A stretch of 64,000 nt of DNA, taken from the NCBI GenBank assembly GCA_017165825.1, contig CM029383.1, forward strand, positions 5,384,998 through 5,448,997, in the 5' to 3' direction. Position numbers and translations under genes: made by a program. The DNA is from Hepsetus odoe. Lineage: Eukaryota > Chordata > Actinopteri > Characiformes > Hepsetidae. The notes beneath the pieces are model-generated. The model was not told the DNA's origin. It ran no database searches and saw nothing but the letters and a program-made list of their open reading frames with translations. Below are positions 56,112 through 64,000 of the stretch, in pieces. Each line of letters begins with the position of its first letter. The first letter of the stretch is position 1.

Positions 56112-56858
56112 CCTTGGCCAAAAGTATTGAGAATGACACAAATATTAATGTTCACAAAAGTTTTCAGTTTTTATGATGTCAATTTGCATAAACTCCAAAA
56201 TGCTGTGAAGATGATCAGATGAATTGCAGCTTTCCCATGAAAATGAAAATGAAATTGCAGCTTTCCCATGAAAATGAACTTAATCAAAATAAAATAAAAA
56301 AAAAAACATTTCCACTGCATTTTAGCCACAAAAAGATCTGCTGACATAATTTCAGTGATCCTCTCGTTAACACAGGTGAGAGTGTTGAGGAGGACAAGGC
56401 TGGAGATCACTCTGTCATGCTGTCTGAGCTAGAATAGCTGATTGGATGCTTTAAAAGGAGGGCGATGCTTGAAATCATTGTTCTTCCTTTGGTAACCATG
56501 GTTACCTGCTAGGAAACGTGCAGTCATCATTGCTTTGCACAAAAAGGGCATCTCAGGTAGGACATTGCTGCTTGTACCTAAATCAACCATTTGTCAGATC
56601 ATCAAAAGCTTCATGGAGAGAGGTTCAGTTGTTGTGATGAGGCTTCAGAGCATCCAGTAAAGTCCAGCAAGCACCAGGACCCTCTCGTAAAGTTTACTGT
56701 TGCAGGATCGGAGCACCACCAGTGCAGAGCTTGCTCAGGAATGAGAGCAGCCAGGTGTGAGTGTTTCTACACGCACTGTGACTTTGAAGGATGACCTGGT
56801 GTCAAGAAGCTACTTCTCTCCAAGAAAATCGTCAGGGACAGACTGATATTCTGCAAAA
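56112..56858 (+). mobile_element. Tc1-family transposon relic, 5' half, second family
   Basis: Starts with ggccaaaagtattgagaatg and acacaaatatta, the end of a common fish Tc1-type element, and carries the start of its transposase region: aaccatggttacctgctagg, cattgctttgcacaaaaagg and the ctaaatcaaccatttgtcag helix-turn-helix part, to gacagactgatattctgcaa. It then stops abruptly; the catalytic half and right inverted repeat are missing. Small deletions and a stop break the frame. A 23-bp local duplication (ttgcagctttcccatgaaaa...) lies at about 56222-56278. Confidence 0.8.
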
Positions 56859-57279
56859 TTTAATTGAATTTACATTATGTGATTATTCTGTAAAGCTCTT
56901 ACTGCACTGTGGCTGAACATGTAAGTTGCTTTGGATAAAAAAAGCTCACTCAATTGTTATACCAAATAATTATAAAAAGATAAATATATTTCTTACATCC
57001 GCCAAGTGGAAATTGCAAAAAATCTGAAGAAATAACAACTACATTATATCATCAAGTAAAATTGTATTGTTGTTTTTGGAGTGAGTTACTGCATAGGTTT
57101 CTGAAAAGCTGCATTTGAGTTTTGCAAAAAATAAAAATACTGAATATTCCAAATGTATCTTGGACTATTTTTGTTGCACATCTGTTTATCTCATGCACAT
57201 TCACAGTCCTGATATCCCTTTGCTTTCTAATTCTTTCATTCCCCAAGCCAGCTCAGATCGTTTCCTCTCCTTTTGTAAG

Positions 57280-57640
57280 TTCATCAAATTAAAGCAGGCT
57301 AATGTTTCACTGTGGCAGGCAGCATTGTCCAAAAAGTTAACGCAAAACTGCCTGTCAGGTCCGCATGATTCAGGGGGTTTTTGGGGGGCCTCCGAGAGCC
57401 CTTCCAAGGCTAAAAGAGGCAACCCAGCGAGGTAAATGCGGCGGGCCGAACTGCATCAATAACCAAGCTCCCGGCAACCATTCAGCCTATTAGCAGCCAT
57501 TCTGGACTTTCACCATCCATTCAGCATGTCCGCAGGGAAGGCGCTTTGTGAGCAGGGAGCCTTTTTCTCCCAAAAACAAGGCATTGCGCACAATAATGCA
57601 TGAGATTATCAAAAAAAAAGGGAGAAAGAGAAGAAATAAT
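57280..57640. promoter_or_regulatory. Candidate conserved non-coding element upstream of slc1a3
   Basis: A GC-richer, repeat-free block in AT-rich flank, with low-redundancy sequence (cgcatgattcagggggtttt, gaactgcatcaataaccaag, ccattcagcctattagcagc and acaataatgcatgagatt). It contains TAAT/ATTA and TGCATGA-type motifs of the kind seen in developmental enhancers. There is no coding frame with a recognisable product. Whether it is conserved cannot be judged from one genome. Confidence 0.3.
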
Positions 57641-58646
57641 CCATCTGTGTCAGTAATTTCTGGTGGTTTTTGGTTCTGTCTGGGTGCATAACTGCCAGAA
57701 AAGCGGATTTGAAGCTTTGACTGGATTCAGAATGTACCGGAGTCAGACGACAACAAATGATAGCAATACTGACTTAATAAAAAGCATGAAGATGTTGTGT
57801 GTTTCGTAGGATTGTACATAACAAAGCTTAGAAAGCATCTTCAGGTATATAAGCAAAGTCAAAAATCAAATGTACACAAACCCCCTCTCCAAATTAAATA
57901 CATCAGACATGTTCACTGTCTGAAGTTTGCATTTTCAGTTTTACAATAAAGTCATTACTTCCTGCACTGATCCTTTCATTTTCAGAAATGCAGTGGCCCA
58001 TCCCAATAACCACTGCTGAGCCATTTAGTAAACAAGGAGGTGAAATTAATAAGATTTTATTTTGGTCCATCCCTAGAGATGATCTCAAGATACTTTAACT
58101 GATAAGATATCTACTGAAACTCACTGGATTATCAACAGCATCTGGATTAGGTTTTGGGTCATAGTCAGGATTAGATTTAAAGTAAAGTTTGTGGCTAAGG
58201 TTAGGTTTAATAAAATCTTTTATAATCTGAATGAAGCTCAGTTGCATTTAACAGATGTTTAGTCGGTAGTTACTGACAAGCTAAGCCTTTTAAGCTTTTG
58301 CAGTGGACCATCCAAATACAATGCAATTCTCTAGCATCCTGCAACAATAAATCATCGGACATTTACGATGAGTTGTTAACTGAAGTCACACAGAGTGGAT
58401 CCAGCACTGTAAGACATACTGTTATCTATAAGCAAAGATACATTTCTCAAGAAAACATGATGAAATGGGTAGATCACCTCACCTCTTGCTTAGGCATAAT
58501 GGTCAGATGTTGAGATATGATGGCAACCTCCATTTAAAACTCCTTCTTATAACACACAAGACCTAATTTTCCTCATTTGTTTTCAAATAAGAGTTTCAAA
58601 ATTTCCAAGTCAACCAGGTTTAGAAGTCACTAAAACCAGAACTTTT

Positions 58647-58648
<2 letters not shown>

Positions 58649-58690
<42 letters not shown>

Positions 58691-58710
58691 ATATATATAT
58701 ATATATATAA
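58649..58710. repeat. (TA)n microsatellite
   Basis: A run of alternating T and A about 60 bp long, with one GTGT interruption. Confidence 0.95.
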
Positions 58711-59269
58711 GTAATTTAAAAGGAAAGGTTAAAAGAAAGGAAAGGTTTTCCTTCCTTAAGTAAAAAGGAAGAGCTAGTAAATGGTCACATGATAATCAAA
58801 ATGGGCCTGTTTTGAACATAGACTCACACAGATGTTATAAGTGGACCTCAGAAGAAACATATAGGGTTTGATCTCTTACATTTTTTAAAGATTTTAGCTG
58901 GGGTGCGGAATGTGAGCCAAACCTGGGACATCTCTTTAGACATATCTTAATAAATATTAACCAAGTGCTTTGTTTCTGTGTGTTTATGATAGTCAATAAA
59001 GTGACTAACTCCTTACAAAAAAGCTTAAAATCTTCAGCTTGTGAGAAAACGGAAAAAGGAAACACTCCTTTGAGAGAAGGACTATATTTAGGAGTGCCCC
59101 CAATAATAGGCCTGCTGATGAGCCCATCAAATTATAGACAGCGTGAGAAATCTGTGAATGGAGTTGTTTTATTGCCCATTATGTAGAGTCCCAGCTATTA
59201 TCCGAACTCCCACCTTCATTATTAGCATCAGTGTGACTGCACCAACAGACATATATTCTTCATTCCCCA

Positions 59270-59625
59270 GCTCCATTCTTATCTACCCTTGCTGTTTTGC
59301 ACACATATATATTCATTATTTTTATTGCTATTTAATTTGCACTCCGCACCTTGTCACAATGCTGCTTTACACTTATTTTTATGTACATACTGCTTTTGTT
59401 TTCTTAAGTTGGATTAATGCTCTCTCTGTTGCAAAATAGTTTTTTGCACTGGCTGTTGTCTTGTCTGCACTTGCCTTATGGTGTGTTCTATGTTATGCTA
59501 GATGTCATCTCATTTGTAGCACTGTGGTCCTGGAGGAGCATTGTTTCACTGTTTACTGTGTACGTGGTTGAAAAGACAATAAAAACCTACTTGACTTGAT
59601 ACAAGTCTTGACTTGAGACACTTTG
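59270..59625 (+). repeat. LINE 3' end with ACTTG repeat tail
   Basis: Contains tttgcactggctgttgtctt, a tgttctatgttatgctagatg phrase, gtagcactgtggtcctggag, and then gacaataaaaacctacttga with CTTGA units. This is a widespread fish retroposon 3' end with a poly(A) signal and a short tandem tail. Only the 3' untranslated part is present. Confidence 0.55.
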
Positions 59626-60002
59626 AGCTGTCTTTTATTTTTTAATGGCTTTCAACTTTAATACAAAGTGAAATTTCCATGAAATGAACATGCTTTAAGT
59701 TTAAGCCTCTGAGAGTCATCTGACTTTAATGAAGGCCTTAACATGGCCCATGTCATGAAATGACTTATAAGTAATAATATAAAAAGCAATTCATTATTAT
59801 TTCATCTTCACTTAAATGATCATAGGCTTTTCTTGTTTCATATAATTAAAAAATCCAGTTTCCAGCTTTGAATTAAATACAATAAATAAATTCATCATAG
59901 CCTCAGACTTGGCTCCCCACTGTGGGTGAAAGTACAAAAGGAACAGATTGCTTTAAAAACCGTTTATTATCACTTAGAATTGGCTAAAAGTGTGGCATTG
60001 TG

Positions 60003-60150
60003 GCACAGTGTGATGAACTAACTGTGATGGACTGGTGACCTGTCCTGGTGTTTCTTTGCCTTTTCCACTGTGTCTGCTGGGACAGGCTCCAGCACCATCC
60101 ACAACCCCAGTCAGGATAAGTGGTGAAGGTAATGAGAAAGAGTGAGAATT
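60003..60150 (+). repeat. SINE family B tail fragment
   Basis: Carries tgatggactggtgacctgtc, then cctggtgtttctttgcc, ggacaggctccagcaccatc and caggataagtggtgaaggta, matching the tails of the 55.0 and 49.2 kb copies. Confidence 0.55.
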
Positions 60151-60480
60151 CATTCTTCAAGAGAATCCTTTTCTAATAAAGAACAGGTCATAAAAAAGAT
60201 GAATGACCACAAATTACTTCCATATTCCACTTCCACAGAGACAGAAACCATGACCTACTTTAAATCCCTATCCACTCAGATCATTTAAAGATGCTAACAG
60301 GTGCCAGGTTGTTGATAATTATGAAGCTGATGGCAAAAACTGCTTGAAGAGGGGTTTCTAGAGCATTTATTGTTCCAGTTTCTGTGTGAACATTTCAGTA
60401 TGAAATACTCCAGGCTGCACAGGCGCCAGCTCTTATGGTTGTGCCTTACATTTATGCTCATTGAAAGGCAGTTGTGCATT

Positions 60481-60640
60481 AGTGACCTGGTGCTGGCCCC
60501 CATGATTGGAAGGTTGTGGACCAGTAGGTTAACCTGAGGTAGCCTTTAGCAAGGTAGCGCCACCAACACTGCTCCTTGGACACTGAATATTTGGCTTCCC
60601 GTTGCTCTTCTTGCCTGGATGGGTAAAACGCATCTTGTTG
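60481..60640 (+). repeat. tRNA-derived SINE, family A (very diverged)
   Basis: Recognisable words are ggaccagtaggttaacctga, ggtagcctttagcaaggtag and aacactgctccttggac. The A and B boxes are degraded. Confidence 0.4.
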
Positions 60641-61683
60641 TGGAACAATGTGTTATGCTGTGGTGTTTTTCCAATGACTGAAATATTCACATTCTAAAGA
60701 TGAAAGTCTGTAGTCACTTCCAAACCCAGTTCCTCTTCTCATAACTTATGCTCTGTTACATCTCTTTGAAGCTGGACAGAAGGAATTTGCTATGCTTGTT
60801 ATCGCCTCCACAGCCTCCTTTGGTCCAGATGTGAACAGAATGGTCATTTCCCTTACCCAGCATCCCACTCTTTCTGAGTTTTCACTTCCTTTCTGACCCA
60901 AGTTGACCTCTTCTGAGTGTATTCAATGACCATTCCTTCTAAATCCAGTTCAGAGGAAGATTGACTCTATGAGCAGTATCAGCATTGTCTTTTGTCCATT
61001 CTAGTTTTTCAAGGGCATTTATTAGAACTATAAAAGGAAGAAAGAACAACAAACGCTTCTGGCGTTTAGAGAAAGGCTGGCTTCTGCATATGGATGAGTG
61101 GACACAAAATGGTTAAAAACCGACAACAAAAGTGCCTTGTGTGGAGAGAGCCTCTTAATCAAACATAATAGGACCAGAAGGGACCCAGTTGTGACATTGT
61201 ACCCTAACTTTAAGGACTGACTTGTCTATCCTAATTGTCTCCTTGTGAAATGCTTAAAATTTATAGGGTAAATGTGAACTGTTACCATAAAAACTTATTT
61301 GGATGCTATGCACTAATATAGTATATTCTCACAGTTCCAGTTTTCATTCTTGTGATACAATGCTGTATATTGTTTTCACTGAGTCTAAATTTCATGCTGG
61401 ACCAACATGACACAAAACGATCCAAAACGACAATAAAAGAAAATGCATTTTATTGCATTTAAGTTTAAGAGAAAGTTTCCTTCTACTGTAAAGTTTTTTC
61501 TTTTTTTAGAGAAACAAAGTTGTTATGGAAAATATCTCCAATGCACACAGTCAACACCTCAGATTGTCTTTTAAGTTTGTACTTAGAAATAAAAAGGAGG
61601 ATATATCTAGAATGGCACAATGCAACTCCTTCTATACTTCTGGTCCAATAGTCTTTCCGTTCTTCATCATCTTCATAGCTGCC

Positions 61684-61946
61684 TGGGGTGGCCTAGTGGT
61701 TAGGGAGTTCGTCCCAGGATCAGAAGATCAAGGGTTCAAATCCCAGACTAGTGGGTTGCCCTGAAGCACCCTTGAGCAAGGTACTGTCCCCATCACTGCT
61801 CCCCCGGTGCTTTCAACAGCTGCCCCCTGTTGCACGTGTTTGTGTGTAAATTTTGGTTAAATGCATAACAAATTCACACTCTGCTTTTCGCAGCAGGGGG
61901 CAGCTATTTAAAGTGCCCAGGGAGCAGTGATGGGGACAGTACCAAC
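61684..61946 (+). repeat. SINE family A with an inverted partial second copy
   Basis: Plus-strand copy: tggggtggcctagtggttag (A box), gggttcaaatccc (B box), ggttgccctgaagcaccctt and ggtactgtccccatcactgc. About 100 bp later the sequence ccagggagcagtgatgggga then cagtacc (61918-61944) is the inverse of the segment at about 61781-61806, so a second, opposite-facing SINE piece abuts the first. Confidence 0.6.
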
Positions 61947-61947
61947 C

Positions 61948-62200
61948 TACTCTCTTATTTGCTTCATTCATCAGCCCCTCATATTATTCCTTCCATCTGC
62001 TCAACACTCTCTGCTTGCTTATGAGTTTGTTTCCATTGTCATCTTTTATTACCCTAACCTCCTGTACATCTTCCCCAGCTCGGTTTCTTTGTCTAGCCAA
62101 TCTCTATAGGGCTTTCTCTCAATCCTTAGTGTCTAAACCTCTCATACAACTTACCCAATTCCTTATCTTTAACCTCCATCACCTCTTTCTTTCATCGCCT
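61948..62200 (-). mobile_element. RTE-like LINE fragment (second piece)
   Basis: The plus strand is pyrimidine-rich in the manner of an antisense RTE-type LINE: the words gcttgcttatgagtttgttt, aacctcctgtacatcttccc, cagctcggtttctttgtctag and tcctta gtgtctaaacctctcatacaa belong to the linker/reverse-transcriptase part of the same kind of element as at 53 kb. Frames are broken and no ORF remains. Assignment is from remembered consensus words, so moderate confidence. Confidence 0.5.
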
Positions 62201-62749
62201 CCCTCTTCTTCAAATGAGTCCACTATAGCCATTTCCATCCTTAAAAAAAAGGACTTATATGACTGCATTCATCTGCTTTAAACTTAACTGTAAACCTTTT
62301 TAAAAGCCACTAATTGGGGTTAGACTGTAAATTTCACAGTTTGAATCTGACCTTTGACTTTTTTGGCATCAGTTCTCGGCATTTGATTGCAACACACAAC
62401 CTTAAATGCTCTAGTCTTTTTATACAACAGTTTTGCCATGTAAATAAAACTCCCTTTCCATGTTTCAAAAAGTATGTTTTAAATATAAGCTGTTTCAAGC
62501 AGCTCCAGGCCTCTAGATGACCTCTTCTGAAGCTGAAACTGCTTTTTGGTTTAGCTCTATCCATCATTTTCACTCACTATTTTTTCTTCTTTTGGGAGAA
62601 AATAGTCACCTTACAAGGAAATGCCTTTTAAGGCACCCCTCATTTTTTCATTATTTGCTTCCAAAGAGCCAGACTTTTTTAATGCATTGTCTTGTCTCTC
62701 ATTTTCAGTCCAATCCCTGAACCTGTCCAGTTTCAGAGGATTTTCTGTT

Positions 62750-62950
62750 TGTTTGTTAAGCAACACAGTGGCCTACATAAGAATCAATGAAGCAGAACAA
62801 AGCCAGCTTTGAAATGTCCTTCAGGAAGCCTGGAGAACTATTCATGAAGACAACTAAAAGATAATGCAGGAATGCCTGCCAAAGAGATTTCAGGCTGCAT
62901 TATAGAATAACGGTGTCCATTTGTCTAATTTTCCTACAGTGTAGAGGAAC
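62750..62950. other. Unassigned compact segment, repeat or conserved element
   Basis: The stretch from agcaacacagtggcctacat through gaagcctggagaactattc and aatgcctgccaaagagattt to caggctgcattatagaataa is of higher complexity than its flanks. I have a weak impression of having met it as a dispersed fish repeat but cannot name it. No splice sites or frame support an exon. Confidence 0.25.
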
Positions 62951-63163
62951 GGGTGTTTTAAGACTTTGATTAAGTACTGCAATTCCCATATGTTCAATTG
63001 CGGTTCAGATTTTTAAGGTGGACTGAGACCGCACCCCTCGTCCTAGCTCTAAGCTTCCTGTTTTCTACTTAAAAATAGAAATAAGGTTGTGAAATGGAGC
63101 AAAACTGCCACTTCTCTTGGGATACACAAATGTAAGGTACAAAGTTGTATCTAAAAGACCAGG

Positions 63164-63422
63164 ATGTACTTTTCAAGTGAAAGTGACAACCCTTGTCATT
63201 GCGAGGTCACAGCACTGCAAACCATGAACCACAACGAAATTGGACCTCGGCTTTTAACCCATGCACACAAACACCGTGCGGCAGTGGGCAGCTATTGAAA
63301 GCAGTGACGGGGACGGTACCTTGCTCAAGAGTACCTCAGGGCAACCTGCTTGTGAGGGAATCGAACTCAACTCCCTAACCACTAGGCCACCACTGCCCAT
63401 TTTACTCCCAAAATGTACTTTT
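63164..63422 (-). repeat. tRNA-derived SINE, family A (near full length)
   Basis: Minus-strand copy 63177-63398: head tgggcagtggtggcctagtgg at the high end, body caagagtacctcagggcaac inverse, and a tail gtcactttcacttg. The 10-bp word atgtactttt stands just before it (63164-63173) and again at 63413-63422, a candidate target-site duplication, although about 14 bp separate the latter from the recognised head. Confidence 0.65.
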
Positions 63423-64000
63423 GGGAGTACATTTACATTATCTGTACCTTGATGAAGCATAAAATGTCCTTACTAAGTATCTTTTTTTTTCCTACAGTAT
63501 ATACGTTCCTCCACTGTAATCACACAGGTTCTACTAGAAAGATCAGACACACTCAAACAGATAAAAACAAAACGAGCAATATTGTTCTTTCTACAGTCTA
63601 TTCATTTCAGTCCTGAGAGTCCTTCTCGCTTGTACATAGCCGTGAACAAATATATAATAATGTGTCATTCTGTCTATCATCAGCAAGACTGCAGGCCTCC
63701 TGGAACAAGCAGCCGTTTCTTAAGGGGCCAAATTCAGGATGCTTACGCCATTCTCTTCTCTCCGTACCACCAAGAATGAAGAGCCTATTCTTTCCGGGGG
63801 TCCCCCCTTTCTCCCCCAGCCCTCTAGACAAACTCAAAAGTTTAGTTTTGAATTTGTTAGCACTGTTAACAATATGCAAAGGAGGCCTGCCAGGACCCAT
63901 AGGGACCACTTATTAGCATTCTGCTCAGGCATCAGGAATTGGCAAGACTGCCCCCAGTCTCCAGTAGTTCAGACCAAAATGGTTCATCGCTTTTCTCACA

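Larger units (their letters stand above)
51831..64000. other. slc1a3 upstream flank, no recognisable gene
   Basis: About 12 kb, AT-rich, with no frame longer than about 110 codons that looks real. It contains LINE pieces (52.95-53.70, 59.27-59.63, 61.95-62.20 kb), a Tc1 relic (56.11-56.86 kb), SINEs (55.0, 60.0, 60.5, 61.7, 63.2 kb), a possible LTR piece (55.37-55.60 kb) and a (TA)n run (58.65-58.71 kb). The blocks 51.83-52.94, 53.76-54.90, 57.75-58.60, 60.65-61.67, 62.20-62.75 and 63.42-64.00 kb show nothing I can identify. Confidence 0.65.

Noticed and set aside
63607..63909. 100-codon minus-strand frame near the right edge
   Set aside because: No recognisable motif or splice context; length is within chance for this composition.

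Overview
This window is vertebrate nuclear DNA, most likely from a ray-finned (teleost) fish. The genes have many short exons with GT/AG introns. The proteins match vertebrate orthologues closely. The non-coding DNA holds repeats typical of fish: Tc1-family transposons, tRNA-derived SINEs, RTE-like LINE pieces, MITEs and microsatellites. I cannot name the species; an otophysan fish is only a guess.

Three protein-coding genes were found, all on the minus strand, so transcription runs from high to low coordinates. (1) slc1a3 (glial glutamate transporter EAAT1/GLAST): nine coding exons from 50072 down to 41345, 537 codons plus stop, with a likely 5' UTR exon near 51.7 kb and a long 3' UTR down to about 39.5 kb. 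(2) nipbl (cohesin loader, Nipped-B/SCC2): 46 coding exons from 28322 down to 5179, 2675 codons plus stop, with a CpG-rich promoter and non-coding exon 1 at about 32.1-32.8 kb. Every exon junction I derived keeps the reading frame. (3) nup155 (nuclear pore scaffold): only its 5' end, six exons and 236 codons from 1463 to the left edge, where it runs out of the window.

Regions: 1-2.5 kb nup155 5' end with a small palindromic MITE; 2.5-4.4 kb repeat-rich spacer; 4.4-32.8 kb nipbl with a decayed Tc1 element and a 420-bp pogo-like MITE in introns; 32.8-39.5 kb spacer with a diverged ~110-bp tandem repeat beside the nipbl promoter, SINE pieces and microsatellites; 39.5-51.8 kb slc1a3, with a mosaic SINE flanked by a perfect 13-bp target-site duplication in an intron; 51.8-64 kb repeat-rich slc1a3 upstream flank with no recognisable gene, containing two RTE-like LINE pieces, a second Tc1 relic, several SINEs and two candidate conserved non-coding blocks.

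The genes do not form one pathway. The set is the syntenic block known from human 5p13 (SLC1A3-NIPBL-...-NUP155), but the gene I remember between NIPBL and NUP155 (CPLANE1) is absent and nup155 seems flipped relative to nipbl. I saw no prokaryotic-style system, CRISPR array or new gene cluster. The points of interest are repeat mosaics, transposon decay and local rearrangement.
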